A program made the position numbers and the translations under genes. From Dipetalonema caudispina (lineage: Eukaryota; Nematoda; Chromadorea; Rhabditida; Onchocercidae): a stretch of 64,000 nucleotides of DNA. Position 1 is the first letter of the stretch, and the number at the start of each line of letters is the position of its first letter. A model generated the notes under the pieces. That model was given only the letters and a program-made list of their open reading frames with translations, had not been told where the DNA came from and did not search any database. Where the stretch lies: NCBI GenBank assembly GCA_013365325.1, contig JABVXV010000010.1, forward strand, positions 310,001 to 374,000. Direction: 5' to 3'. Below are positions 1-14,400 of the stretch, one piece after another.

Positions 1-1880
1 TCAGAGACCGAAGGGTGACTTTTACAGGTGAACTGATTGGTAGTTGAACGAAGGTAAAGGTCTATAACATAACAAGTTTTGTAGTGTTGAAAGATCGTTG
101 CCTAAATATGGTAAGTGAATAATGATTAATATGAGGTGATTGTATTTTTAATACTTTTATTCCTGAAATAGTATCTAATGAAACATCAAACACTGAAATT
201 CATACCAATATTTTAATTTTAATCAAATTTGATGATTCGTACTTTTTTACTTCAATTCGAAACTTTTCGGATGAATTTCTTCTCCTTGAAATACGACACG
301 AACATTTTTTTATCGAAAAAAAAAATTTTCCCCTGAATTCGTAAAACTTCCGTAGTTTAAGCAGAAATATCCTGTGTTAGAGTGCATTTCACATCACAGT
401 TTCAACAGGCCAGAACAACTGCTTTTGCTTTTTTTTTTCTTTTAGCCTTAAGATTTAAAACTTCACCTACGATTAGGATGAAAAGGATGAAGGAAGAGAA
501 GCTATGGTTTATGGTTTATAGGTGGTAAGTCTAAAGGATCCATATAACAAAACTCCACCATTTATCCATGAGTTCCGAACATAGCAAACAGCTTTGCAAG
601 AGTTCCCACATCCATTCGAGCTTATCTTTCTCTTTCATTCATTTTCTTTGATGAACAGTTATTACCTATCTTTTACCTCTCAGTTAATTTGCTTGCTTCC
701 GTTATGCTTCCCAATTTATCGGATACATTTTCAATCACTTTAATTTAATCTTTTTCATTATTTGTTTGTTGCTAATCCATTCCAATCCATACTCTTTCGC
801 TTCGCTGCTCTTTTGTTAAGATGATAGTTCACATTTCAATAAATACAAAATCGCTTCTACGCTTCAATTTAAAAATCTACTATCTCTTGCGATCTTAATT
901 TTTCGCTTTATTTTGACAAGAATTAAGCACACTTACACTTACAGTGTTTAATTAAATTAAAATCAACCAGGAAGTATTGAAAATAATGAAGTGAGCGTAC
1001 AAAGGAATTACTAAATGTTGCATGAACCTAAAATAACCATTGTTATATGTAATATACTTCTTACATTTGTTTCAGAATCCTTACTTTTACAAAACTTTCT
1101 TGCTTTCACTTATCAATATGGCATGGGAAGATGAGGAACAAACTTGTCCTGAATGTTTCTTATCATATAACTTGAATGAAATCTTTTACAAAAAATTTTT
1201 GAGTTGTAAAATAACACGTGACAAAAAACATTACAGTAATTCGATAGATTATAGTATGATGAAAAATATGGTGTAATTTCCTTCCAAATGCTCCAGTTCT
1301 ATACGAAAAAGAATCAGTAGTTTCGTTAACTAAAGGCATGCACCTGAATTTCTACTTTTATGGATGAAAATAGTTATAGACTAGATAACTGATAAATTAT
1401 TAAGTAATTTAAGCAACCAAAAAGAAAAGAAAAAACTGAGGAATTAGATTGATCTCCTACAAACGTCAAATACTATCTTGAAAAAATTATATAAAATTAG
1501 ATTGTGATAATGATAGGTAAGATCAAAAATTTCCCATGATATTTTTCATTTTAAAATAGCAGTGATAGAATATAGGAGAGTTGAAAACGGTAAAATGATA
1601 ATGTCTGCAGGTTGTTTTACGATGAATTCACCTGTCAGATCATTCCGCTTAATCTACCTGCTGTTTACTGGTAGAATTAATTTATCTAAACAGTACAATA
1701 TGCGACTTTTCCTATAAGTGAAAGAAACAACATAAGCAGGAATGGTAATTAATAGCTTAAAAGAAAATAATAATACTTTAATATTGCTTCAATATATCCT
1801 CAATACATGTCTTCACATGTATACATTACACGTAAATCACTTCATATCGTACAGCTAAATATGTAAATATCGTCATGTCT

Positions 1881-1924
1881 AGTAATAAGTCATATTTCAT
1901 ATAGTAATAAGTCATATTTCATAC
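1881..1924. repeat. 22-bp tandem duplication
   Basis: Two adjacent copies of a 22-base unit beginning AGTAATAAGTCATATTTCAT (1881-1902 and 1903-1924), identical except for the last base. Non-coding, upstream of the PP1 regulatory subunit gene. Confidence 0.9.
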
Positions 1925-4181
1925 ATTTCGCGTTATTTTTTAGTATGATTGTCTTTGTCATTAAAAGTGTTTTCCCTTATTCGCAGATATTTCACGATCA
2001 ATTGATTGGAGCATTTAGCATATAGCTACGTGGGAAAATTTCCTTAAAATTGAATGTTTCTTTAATCCTAATTAATTTGCACATAGAAACAATGGACGAT
2101 AATTTTAAGAAGAAGCCAAACGATTTACTTTATTAAACATTTTCTGAAGCTTAGCTTATCTTCTAGGATTAATTCGCAGCGATATTTGGCGCAATGCTTG
2201 AGACGAATTTTGATAAAGAAGCCTGAAGCTTTGGTGATGAAATTTGAACAGTGTTGAAGGCACCCTATACCTTTTACCCCTTCTGTATCCTCGTAGTTTT
2301 TTTTTTTTTTTTTTTTTATTTTAACCTTCGCTACCCAAGTGCATTTGTAATTGGTTCATAAGTTTTAATTTCAGTGAGAAAGAAACATTCTATTTAGAGG
2401 AAATAAGAAAGCTCAACTTTGATCTGGAGTTATTAGTTTTGCTTTAAGTTTATTTAAACAAAGTTCATTGAAAATATCATTCTACCATGAACAATGCTTT
2501 CTTTATCAAATGAACTTAAGGGTGGAAGTTATTTACGGAACACTCGGTAAATCATAATTTTTAAACTCAATGGAATTTCAATGATATTTCCTATTACTCC
2601 CATAAAGTAAATTATTTAAGAAAGTGCAGTTATCTCATCTCCTAATTGAATGAATTTTTTCCCCAATATTGTGCATTCTTGCAACACTTGTAATAACAAC
2701 ATTTCATAAATGAAATGCTTTTTTTTGATTCCATTTGTAAGAAATGAGTTAATTGATTTAACCATTATCATATTATAATTAGAACCGTCGAACATTCAGT
2801 ACAAAGCGATAGAACATCATGCTGATTAAAATTATTAACTTATTTCACTTTGTTTATTTGTCTTATTACCGAAGTTCGAAGGTTTGTGCAACATGTTTTG
2901 CTGTTGAATGCAGTGCTATAATCAAATTTTTTGACTTCATGCATGTGATGAATTATAATAACGACGCTTAAGCAGTTGAATACAGTGATGATGCGATAGT
3001 ATTATCTTTCTAAACTTCCAGTTATAAATTTTTTAAAATATTTCGTTTGTTCAGAAGATCATACTTGTTTACTAAAGCATATCTGGTAAATGAATTTGCT
3101 CATTCATTCATAAATGCTTGCGCAAATGAAATTATTTTCGCCAAACGATTTAGTTTAGTTAAGATTGGTGAAATTTGATTGAGCTTATATTTCATTATAT
3201 TTATGCTTACTTTCAGTTTCTTAAAAAATTTGAAATTTTTTGGCACACTATTATAATGATTGATAACACTTTTCCATCTTTATTCCACAAGCGAGCCAAA
3301 GAAGGGAGTGGGAAAAGTTAGCATTAAGTTGACTTATCATTTATGTTTTGATTTTAATATCGTATGATATTGAAGTTAAAACATTAATGATTAAGTCAAC
3401 AATAATATGCACTTATTTCCATTATTGAGGAGGTAACTTCATCTCTCGAACTATACTTCATGGGAACTCATAGTTTTATCATTTCTGTTATGGTATTCGT
3501 ATTTCAGGTTACCATCAATCATCATTATGCAAAAAAAAAAAAATTACTTTTGGCTTTTTTGAAGTTTTTTTCAACATTTATGTTTAAAATGAAGCAAAAA
3601 AAAAAAGCATTCTTCTAGAATTCATTGTCAGAAATGTGTGCTTAAATGAATTAAATTAGAAGGAAAATGCAATCATTTTTGGTTAAAGAAATTAGGTTGC
3701 CTCTAATGAAAAAATAAAATCAACGCTGACTGACATGAACCATTATCCTCTTGTATTGTAATCAACCACTATTTCCATTAAAAATAGTAAATCATTTCCT
3801 ATCACTTGTTTTCTTTTTTTTTTTTTTTTTTTGTTAGTTTTTCTTAAACTAACAATCAATAAATTGTTAAATCCCTTCGGAAGAAAATTTCCACGAAATT
3901 TAAATTGTAATAAAGAAATTAATTTTGCCAATAATTTTTCATGTTCTTTTTGTGATACGATCAAACGGAACGAATATTGATTGTGACAATTACTAAACAT
4001 CACATATATCCGTGTTGGATAATAGTAATTTTTGAAGAGATCCTTTCTACAAATCTACTTGAAGTATTTGGAAATTAATTATCGCTTTTCGAGCTATTAT
4101 TTTCAATACTATGGTATTGAAAATAATTTTTCATTAGTAATGTGTCAAAATAAAATCCATCGGAAATGATTTCCTTTTTAG

Positions 4182-4189
4182 TTGCCGAT
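4182..4189 (+). promoter_or_regulatory. Probable trans-splice acceptor and 8-nt leader
   Basis: A pyrimidine-rich stretch ending TTTTTAG (AG at 4180-4181) lies 8 bases before the ATG at 4190. This fits a spliced-leader acceptor and supports that start. An upstream cis-spliced 5' UTR exon is the alternative. Confidence 0.5.
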
Positions 4190-7100
4190 ATGCAATGCGC
4201 AATAAGATCAGATTTACCCAAGGATTGGTTACGAGGTAAATTTCTGTTCATTCTAGAAAGTAAATTATAACACTTTGTTTGTATGTGATTATAATGTTGA
4301 AATCCAAGAGTTAAAGGCTCAAATAATGAATTCCTTTTAGCTTACTTATTTGGCCAATTCATGTTAGTCGTGTTATCAATCTTTGAAATTACTAAAGCTA
4401 AAATTGTTGAGGTTTTTTTTTAGCCCTGTTCAACAATTGCTAATTAAATTTCAAAATAAAACATCGATTAATTTGTTTCTAATGTTGTTGGTACCACTGA
4501 ATACTTAATGGAAAAATTGCTAATTAATACTGTTACTTACTTTATTTTAAGTGATTAATCACTTCTCCTTCTACTCTTGTTGTGCTTCCTCCGAGAAATT
4601 TCTTGACCTATCTCAAAAGATAATTTCTTTAAATTTTGATTATACAACAACGTGACAAATTTCATTTTTAATTTCTTTTGTTTTGCACTCTCTTAAATAA
4701 CTTTTTTTTTTCAGTTCTCACACTTATTTAAGTAAAATAGTTCGATCTCTTTGGTACCTGGTACCTGGATTTATAATTTGCCCTTTTGTGTAAAGCGGGA
4801 AGATTAAAATGAAGCAGTTTTACATGTATTAGAGCGCAGCATACCTTAGCTACTACTAATGAATTGACAAGATTTGAGATGAAAATGAGATTAAATGAAA
4901 TTTCGAGAGTTATGGAATTGAAAATGAAATCGAGAAAGATGGATTGAAATAGCGGTGTTTTTAATATACTATTTATTATTTACTACCAGTAGTACTAATA
5001 CAACTAAAAGAATATTTTTTAGGTGATTTACAATCTGTCGATTCTGGTCCATCATCATCAACATCATGTCCAACTATATGCCGCCGTGCGGCATCGTTTC
5101 CAATTGTCAACAGACAGCATCCCATGTCATCTTTATTGAGAGTTAGTTTCAATTTTAATTATGGAAATAAGCAAATTAAAGATTATAGGGATTTAAGTGA
5201 TGATGATAAATTAAGTGATAATAACATTGGAAGAATTATCAGTGTAGGTATAATTGAATCAATCAGTGTAGCTTTCGATATTGTCTTATTACTCATTGCC
5301 ATAGCAGTTCCTTTAATCCATTCCAATACGAGCAAAATTGTTGACGTATAGAAATATCTGATCTTGTATCATTGTCAATGAAAGCGTACACGCACATATT
5401 ATTGACATCTTTGGGAATTTGTCTGATTTGTTTCCTTATCATCTAGCTATCATAAAGAAGAACTGAAGTCTTAAAATTTCATTTTGACCAAGAAATTTCC
5501 GTAAATTATTTATAGGTACGCTCACAGAGTGAGTCAGATGCACTCAATCGATTAGGCCTTATCAATTCACGAACTACACTTATAGAGCAATTGAAAAAAC
5601 GTCAGCTTGCACCAATTACAGACGAAAAATCACTGGACAATACTGGCAAACCACTCTATTATTAATTTTAAAAATACATTGAGTTTGAAATGTATCGAAA
5701 TCGAAAACAGAAATTCCATTCAACATACTTCATCGGTAAATGAAAAATTGATATATGCAGCCTGGATGTTATCATTTTGAATTTTAGATTCAATATCGCA
5801 AGGACTGTTAGATGCAAACTTGAGCGACAGCGATTGCGTCGATAATAGTGTTGGAGATTTTGATCAGTTATCAGTGATTGTTGAAAATGTAGCTGTTAAA
5901 ACAGCAAAAATTTCTATTAGATCATGTAAAAGTGTACGTTTTGCCGATGACTGCGGTAAAGATCTGACCACTGTACGTGTGATGACGGAACCTTCAGATT
6001 ATCCACCAACTATTAGTGCATCGGTATATTTCGTTCAAATATTATTTGTTACTTCATTTGCCCACTTGAATTTGTCATAAGTTTCAAAATGAATTTTAGT
6101 TTAACAAAAGATTGGTAGTCTATTCCAGGTAATAATTATTCAGTAGCAAATATCATGCTAATGAATTATACATGTGCAAAAATTATGCATATTGTTTAAG
6201 GACAGCAGTAATTAAGAAACATTATGTGGAACTACTCGGCCTCTTTTGACTTTGGAGTGAAGTATTTTCGGAGAGAGGATAATGAACAGAAATAAAGGCT
6301 TATCCATTCTCTTTAATTCAGTTAATAATCTTATTTTGCAAATTCATATTCAGGTAATTCGTCGACTGTTGGGGAAAACAGATGAGGACGAGAAATCCGG
6401 TCGAACATCCGCTTCATGGGTTATATCATTCAAACAACCAGCTAGTGAATATGTAAAGTTTCGTGAAACCCTAGAGGGAGGATTTGTTGCGCTGGAAAAT
6501 GTTGTCCTTAAAAATGAGATATGCCATATGATTGGCACCATTAAGGTTCCTCTCCAGTTTTTTCTAAATTTCTATTTCTTTTCACTGGTAATTTCACTAG
6601 TAATATTGATCTCGAAAATGCAGCAATTGTTTAATTTAGTAAAAGAAGAAAGCAAAGAACGTCGATTATTCCACCATCTTTCCGCAAAAACAATTAAAAC
6701 TTTTAATTAGATTATACTATCCCATCATTCGTTTACTTTAGGTTAAAAACATAACGTTTGAGAAGAAAGTATTTATACGTTTCACATCGGATGGGTGGAA
6801 AAGTTTTCTGGATCGTACAGCAACTTATCAGCCATCATCGTCCAAATTTTATGATACGTTTAGTTTTGATGTCGAATTACCCACAAATGGCTGCGATCCG
6901 AATGCACGAATTGAATTCTGCATTTGCTTTGAAACCGGGTCTTCTCAAGGTAACGAAATTTTGTGTAAATTTTTACGTAATTTGATAAAAAGCAAATATG
7001 ATAACGGCTTAAATGATACAATATGCTTTGAAAACTTTAACTTACACATTTGCAACGTTCTCTTCGCTGCTGAATGTTTCATACTTTGAATATTTCTAAA

Positions 7101-7514
7101 AAAAACTGAAGTATAAAATGTCAGTTAGCATTTTAAATTGTATTCTACATCAGTATTCACCTGTTCACAAAAAATATCAACTATCACAACTGACGTTCAG
7201 AAAGACATGGAGAATTGATTTCATTTTTATGCTATCACAGTAAAGCTACTCATATTGTAGTACTTTTTTTGTGGTCTCAATCAATGCTGGCATTTAAAAT
7301 TACAGGTGATGCAAAACAGCAGCAATATTGGGATTCGAATGATGGTCGAAATTATGTGCTAATAAGCCAGGAAGCGTTAGCTCCCATGTCGCCATTACCT
7401 ATATCATCATCATTCGGGAAACATGATCCCAATGATGCATATACACATGAATTTGACGATTGGACTAAATTTGCAGCATGGAGAAATTTGCCAACTGAGG
7501 GTCCATACTGGTAG
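4190..7514 (+). CDS. Protein phosphatase 1 regulatory subunit 3-like (glycogen targeting, CBM21)
   Basis: Seven exons join in frame: 4190-4235, 5023-5141, 5516-5645, 5788-6023, 6354-6545, 6742-6949, 7306-7514 (about 379 residues). The N-terminal third is Ser-rich. A PP1-docking RVxF-type motif, KSVRF, is at about residues 146-150. A carbohydrate-binding CBM21 domain fills the C-terminal half: FTSDGWKSF in exon 6 and the signature YWDSNDGRNY (about 318-327) in exon 7. The family (PPP1R3/G-subunits) brings PP1 to glycogen so that glycogen synthase is activated and phosphorylase inactivated; that role is inferred from the two motifs. The start is chosen because the exon-1 phase fits and an acceptor lies 8 bases upstream. 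The intron after 5645 appears to use a GC donor. Stop TAG is at 7512-7514. The family assignment is firm; the first exon is less so. Confidence 0.9.
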
Positions 7515-8435
7515 AATTTTCAAATAGAAAAGCAACGTCAGCATTCGATATTTGCCAAAACGAACATAAAAATTTGCCGAAATATGATTTTTTTTTTCTT
7601 TTGCTTTTTGCAAGCAATTTTTTTAATTTATAGTATCTGCATAGGTTTATGGATCATTTCATATAAACTTTATCAATTCCTAGGAAAATTTGTGACACTT
7701 TCACTGGAATTACCAGTGAACTAAAGAATATGTGAATATGTGAATTGGAAATTAGTAGAATTTTAATTCTTGTAATTAAACTATTTTTATGTTTGACTTT
7801 TCTTTCATCTTTTTGCTATATTCAATGAAATACTGGTTCTAGTTAATAATTTCCAATTGATGCAGCGTTACACTGGCATAAGTTTCATTTAATTTCGCTT
7901 CTTCAGTAATAATAGTGATAATAGTGGTGACAAATGATGATTTACTCTTTTTATTCATTGTACAGCCTATGTTGTTGTTATCAGTTTAATATTACTGTTT
8001 CTTTTTTGATTCTGACAATTAGTATTTATATCATTTAAAAGAATTGCACCATGATTCGGAACGGAAGAAAAAAAAAAGAGAGAAAAAAAACAACATGTAA
8101 TTAAGACATCGAGAAATTCCTACCAGTTTTTGAAATACTAAGATTTCTTCACGAGAAAAGTTCCAGTCTAATTTAGCTATCTTCGGTTTCTTTTTGCTCT
8201 TATTCCTTACGGGTAATTATTAAACTTGATAATTAGTTAATAATTTAGGGCGATGGAGCACATATTCAGATCTCTAAACTTCTGTTGATGATGTGAATTT
8301 TTCGTCAGCATATAAATATAATAGTGTTCCATCCCCTTGTTGCTTAAATTCTTGTGAATATACGCATATTTTCTTTTCCTGTCTGTAAATGCTTTTTAGA
8401 ATTTCTTCCGCTTCTGATAAGTATGCTTTTCTGAG

Positions 8436-8469
<34 letters not shown>

Positions 8470-8493
8470 AAAGCCAGTCAATATAAACCAATG

Positions 8494-8518
8494 AGAGCAT
8501 TTTGATATAAAATGCTCT
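8494..8518. repeat. Small perfect hairpin next to poly-A
   Basis: AGAGCATTTT and its exact reverse complement AAAATGCTCT flank a 5-base loop, about 27 bases downstream of a 29-base A run. No function is evident. Confidence 0.6.
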
Positions 8519-9343
8519 AAATTAATTTAAACCATGTATACGTGTTCATTCATGTATTGTTTACAGTGTTAATATATTGTCGAAAGTAGGTTCAAATTTT
8601 ACAAACACTATTGGAATACTTTTTATAAGTATGTTAGTCTTGACTAGATAAGTAAAAAAATTTTCTGGATATGAATAGTATCCAACATCAATGTCCTATT
8701 AATGGATCATCTAAAGCGTTGCACTTGCTGTTTTTCCCAATAAACCTTTCAATCACATATCCATCAAGAAAACATAGTGTGAAACTTTAAATGCTATTAA
8801 GCTAATGAAATTATTATTACAAAAGCAAATTACCTTTGCAATTTTAGCTCTGATTTCTGACGATTTCCAAAACGGACTACTTTTCCGGTTGTCTTTTATT
8901 ATTCAAAAGCCAATTATTTGTTCCAAAAAAGTCCTGGAAATCTCAAAATTTACTGTTTACAATTTGCTATTGTATATCTCCTCTCTGTTCTCAAGATGTA
9001 CTAGTCCTTATTCACCTATTCTATCAATAGAGATGAACTAGCAGTATATCATAATGCAATAAAAATCAAACAGACATCGAAATATAAAAACAACAATGGA
9101 AACTATGTGGAAATTCCTCCAATACTGATAAGATTTAAGTAATTGAGTTGTAATTAAATGTTGCCAATTTTACCATTAAAGGCTGTATCTTCGGGTGTTA
9201 TGCCAAGTTTTTATGACAGTCCATGGAGTGACGTAAATCTTTGATAGTTCAGAGTTGCCAACAGCTAGAGGTTTTTTTTTTTTTCACATCTTTAGTTTGT
9301 GGAGGTTCTGGTGCCGCAAATAGGCGATAACGAGATAAAATTA

Positions 9344-9683
9344 AAATTTGAAGCTTTATGAATAGGCAATAACGAGATAATTTCAACATTTCCCATAAGT
9401 TTATGAGGACTTCACATGGACTTCTGCGAACTATTAGCTGAATTTTATCAAATGGAGAAAGGATTCATGCATTAATTTTTAAAAGACACGTTTCTACTGA
9501 AAAATTATCCGGACAAAAAATGCCTTCAGTAATCCTAGACTACCTGGTACTACAACAAATGCAGTAATTATGGATTTCCAAAAATTCAGCTAATAGTTCG
9601 CAGAAGTCCATATGAAGTCTTCATAAAGTTGTGAGAAATGCTGAAATTATCTCGTTATTGCCTATTCATAAACCTTCAAATTT
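9344..9683. mobile_element. Foldback/MITE-like element with ~103-bp inverted arms
   Basis: The left arm (9344-9446) and right arm (9581-9683) are reverse complements over about 103 bases with roughly 7 mismatches. They enclose about 134 bp with no open frame of note. Both arms carry the block AATAGGCAATAACGAGATAA. A near copy of this block lies directly before the left arm at about 9318-9338. No transposase is present, so this would be a non-autonomous foldback element or a long hairpin. Target-site duplications were not identified. Confidence 0.7.
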
Positions 9684-11387
9684 TTATTTTTCTTAGTTTC
9701 CTTTTTTTTTTTTTTTTTTGTTTTCATCAGGAATCCAAAAATCTAATTACATTCATCATGTCTGGACATTTGGACAAGAAAATGCAATTTGATTATTTCC
9801 GGATATGATTTCATGGTTTGCAAACTACGCTCAACAAGATAATTTGGTTTTACAACGTCGCCACAAAAGTAGCGCTTTTCTCTCTTTCCTTTTTTTCAGC
9901 TTAGAAAAACTCAAACATAGTATTTTATTTCGATGTAAATTCTAATTGCAATTTATCAGGGATAGCATCTTGACGTGCAATTTAAAATTCTCAATTTTAA
10001 GACTTGAAATAATGTATATGTATAGTTTCTTCTTTTGAACGGATTCACTAAGGAAATTAGTAAAAGATATCAAAAGAAACACCGATTACATTTCACTATA
10101 ACTATGCAAGCATTTAATGATGAAGAGAGTGAGGATTGTTACAAAAGTTCATCTCGAAAAGTTTTGCAAATTCCCATGTAAAAGAAAAGTAAAGAATTAG
10201 AATAAAGATCGAACAAAAATTTTACAACACATCGATGTTATAAATTTTTTGGGTGATTGGTATCTTGAGCAAGAAATGTGTAATGAATGTACTTGTAACT
10301 TCCTCAATCCTAGCAAATGTCAAATGCTTCTTTAACTCATAGGTACCACCTCACCGATTCAACATTTTTTCCATTTTCTGTCTTCTTTTTCCCAATTTTT
10401 GCTATCATTTCCACTTTTTTCTAAAACAACATTCCAGAACATCTTCCTTCCAATTTTTTTTTTCAAAAGACTCTGTCGAAATTTTCAGGAATGCATCTTA
10501 AATTTGTTGCAGCTTAAAATACACAAGATACAAATTTTGCATTCAGCACATTTATTAGAGGAAAGAAATACTTGCGCTAATTAGCCACTGCTTAACATCA
10601 CCGCCGTGGAAAAGTACTGAAAAATATGCTTTTCATAAAAGGAATGTATAAAAAAAGAAATCAAAAACTGGTATCAAAATGAGATAAGGGAAACAATTTA
10701 AAAACCAATTGGATGACAACAAAGATATATATTGAATAAGACATGCTTGTTAACTAAATTTATGCTATTATGCTTCCATTTTATCTTCATCGTCCAAAGG
10801 CCTTTTTAAGGCGGTTTATGCCTTGCCTTGTCAATTCCTTCGTTTTCACTGTCTCTTACCACAATTTCTTTCTACATTTTATCTGATATTTATTAACTCA
10901 GTTTATTGAATGCTTAACATTATCTTAACCTTAAATGTTTGCGAAACCTAAGCTTTGTTGATTTGCAGTCGTGAAATTTTAATGCTTCACTACTAAATTG
11001 TACGCAAAAAAAAAGATGCAAAAGTTGTAAAATTAAAATTGACAAAATAAATAGATTATTTTTATGATTGCTATAATAGCAATAAATTATTTTTTGGATA
11101 AGTTTGCTTCAGGTCCTTTGAACCATTAGGTATGTTAGGAAAAACAAGCATTACGAAATATTTGTAAGGCAATGGTTTATGTTTGAAGTGATGACACAGC
11201 TAGTTCAACTTTCATGACCTAATGATCAGGATCAGAGCACTTATCCATGATTTTCATCTTTATCTTTTTTTTTTTTTTTTGATTCTATCATTCGTTAACG
11301 TTTGTGAGGGAATTAAATGTTGCCGTTTGGTGAAATTTCGTTTTTCAGCCATTCTTTCAGTTCTATGACCACTTTTTGTTTGGAAAC

Positions 11388-11418
<31 letters not shown>

Positions 11419-14400
11419 CAATGAGATGATATTGAACCATCCATTTTGCTATCTTTTTCCATTGAAACTTAATGATGATAAGGCAAACTGATATCTATTA
11501 TCTGCACTGCATGCTTTTCCTCGTTTGTTCTTCATCGATTAGTCTTTTTTAATTCATATTTCTCACCTGACTTGCAATTGGCAGCAGGCTTTTCTGATGA
11601 GTGTTTTGCATAATTCCTTGACTTACTATTCAAGAATTATTCCCTTATTCTGTTTCATACGCTCTGATTGCTATTAAGCATTATTGCTTCATCAAATTAG
11701 GTTTACTTTACTTTCTTTCAATAGTTCAAAGTTTTTATTTTTGATACATAACATTTCCGTAGAATGTTGGAATTTGTTAGAAATTTTAAACAAATATTTT
11801 GTATTATGTGTCAAATGTTTTTTACAACGAAAAGTTTACGAAAATCTTTCGAAAATTGTGAGCATGATGTCATTATCAGCGAAAACATATTGTTTTGCAC
11901 ATATGACAATTGATAAGCGTCCATTATCATGAATTGCCTATTTCGTGGCCATGTCTATTAATCTGGAACATTGAAAAATGCGATGATGTGATTTTACAGT
12001 GGAAGCAAATCTTTCATTCACTGAACAAATAAAACTTGTTGATAAATCTATAATATAAAATGGATTCTTTGAGTGTTGTAAAAATCCAATTCCAAATGAC
12101 GAATTTTTCGTTTATTCCCTTGCAATATATATTGCAATTTTTGAGATAGCATATATCATTTTTGTTTTTGAACAGTTTTTTAAATTTTATCTGAACGGTT
12201 TAAAAGTACTGCAGCAATTCTTCCTCCATTTTCCATATTAATATTTCAAACACTATTTATCGAATCATTGGAGAAAGTATGTATTGATACAATTCGTGAA
12301 CATCAGCACTTTTTTATTACTCTACTAAATTTTTCGCTTTGAAAAGCTAATACTATTTATTACCTTTTTGAATGAATGTTCATTATCGAAAAATTTTATC
12401 AATTTGTCGAGTGCAGTAGATGCACTGCAGCAGATACTGCTGCAATAAGCGCTTCGTTACTAACATTCCTCCTCTTTGTTTTATGAAATTCTGCAGGAAA
12501 AAAAGCCATTTGAAGAAGGATTTCTTTTTACCCATAAATAATTTTGCATTGAAACGTTAGAATCACAATTTTTAAGCTTTTTTTGATTTTCATCATTGAA
12601 AATGTGAACTAAGTATCAAGCAAGGAAGTTGGAATTTACTGCATATCTTTTTTCTCAATACAATCCGATTCTTACGATTGTAACGATAACCCATGACTAA
12701 GATTTTTTATTTGCAATTTCTGTACAAATTTATAAAATGTCTGCCAAATCAACAAACTAAGATGAAAAATCATTGAGTAGTTTTGGGAAAATGTAATATG
12801 CTTAAGAAGTTATTGGTCATTAATAAAATTAATCAGTTTCATTTGACAAAGTCCTAAACTTTTTTATGTAAGAAAAAAAGGTGAAATTTGAAGTGGTTCT
12901 AAAAGTACAATGCAACATATCGAAATACTGGTCATTGGCTCACGATGAAGTCTTGTATTCTCAATACCTATTAATTCACTTTCCGATTATATTATCAAGG
13001 TCCTAATAATTGAGTTTGTATCGTAAAGGACCAGTACTATTGAAAAAGTACTTTTGATAATATTAATGATCGTATTCCTTATAAAAGACAAATTGAAATA
13101 CATCCGCATTCTTTTCCCATGAAGTTTACATTCAAATATTCTGAAACGCTTTGCTCGTTACAGAGATTTTGTATATTGAAAGGAAATTTCTTTTACCGTA
13201 GATAACAACCATTTTCAAGTATCATCGATATGTTGAATGCATTTGTAGCTGCAAATTTCCGGATTCTGGTATTTCGAGTAAAACATAGTGCTTAGCAGTC
13301 ATTTCGAAGGGGTGGTTTCAAAGTGTGGCGTATCTTTTAGCTTCGTCTTTGTATGTATTTTGGAATTATGGAAGTTGAAACATACCTAACGCAATCCTTG
13401 GTTTACTCAACTACTGTATCCTTCTTATAATAAAGTCTTGTTTGTTCCTTAATGAAGGCTCTTGGCAAGCTTAAGCTTTTTTTTTTTTTCAATTTATGAA
13501 ATTCATTCAATCACAAACCCATTAGATGGATTCACTTATATCCGCTTGTTTCATTGATTGATGTGAAATAGGTAAATATAGCTAGCTGCATGCAGACCAT
13601 CACAATTTTGCTTCGATTAATCGAAATGAAGTGTTGATCGAAATATTTCCTATAATTTTCTCAGTATTTGAATAGACTTATTGTTTGGTTTGAAAACATC
13701 AATAGAAATCAAAGCCATTTTTTCAATGGAGTAGAGAGCAATTTTCCATATTTGTGCGCGAGTGCATATGAATTGAAGTGCAATGAGTATGATTCTTTTA
13801 CAAATTAACCTGATTTGTAAATTTACTACTAAATAACTGTCTTGAATGGTTTTATGGATTTTAATCGTTTCCTCGTTTGATCGAAATAGTTCAAATGATC
13901 TCAACGGATAGATGAAGCAAGAAAAATCCAGGATATCGAAATATTTAGTAGCAATTTCTTGTTGCTTACAGTTGTATTTCAATATAATTCAAATACTGAA
14001 TTAACTATTCCATGCATTCAATTACTTCCATCATATCGATTGGATAATGAGATTCTCTCGGAAATTCCCAATGCTCTACCAAAATATGTCAGAGCGATAT
14101 TAAAATGAGAATCTTTTTGAATTGCCCACCCTGGTTATTTTCATTGATACTTGTGCTATTTGACGATTAGCAATAGAGATATCATATCTATCACAGGGAT
14201 CATGCCACGATTAATCTCAAGAAATCTTGATAAAATGAAAATCTCGGAACTTATACAAGATAAATAATGCCTGAACACAATTCAACACTTAGCAAACCGG
14301 TTTACCGTAGGGGACAACATCTTACTTTTCTCTCTCTCGCTTGTCTACATTTTCTCTTAATGTTTACAAAACAATCATTCAACTTTCATCAGCAATGGTA

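Larger units (their letters stand above)
1..4189. other. Upstream non-coding region
   Basis: AT-rich DNA with no exon set I can join. It contains poly-T/poly-A runs (for example near 2300 and 3812) and a 22-bp tandem duplication at 1881-1924. Short open frames here (for example 1040-1276) are low-complexity and have no recognisable domain. It presumably holds the promoter of the PP1 regulatory subunit gene that begins at 4190. An ATG followed directly by a donor-like GTAAGT at about 108-116 could be a 5' UTR exon, but nothing ties it to the gene. Confidence 0.5.

Noticed and set aside
1040..1276. 78-codon + strand frame preceded by a TTTCAG and containing CPEC.
   Set aside because: One C-x2-C pair only, biased composition, no partner exon; treated as chance.
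3743..4003. 86-codon minus-strand frame with a lysine run.
   Set aside because: Driven by a poly-T run; low-complexity, no domain, lies in the presumed promoter of the PP1-subunit gene.
13650..13982. 110-codon minus-strand frame in the 7.5-14.8 kb gap.
   Set aside because: Ile/Lys/Phe-rich product typical of AT-rich chance frames, no domain and no splice-linked exons.
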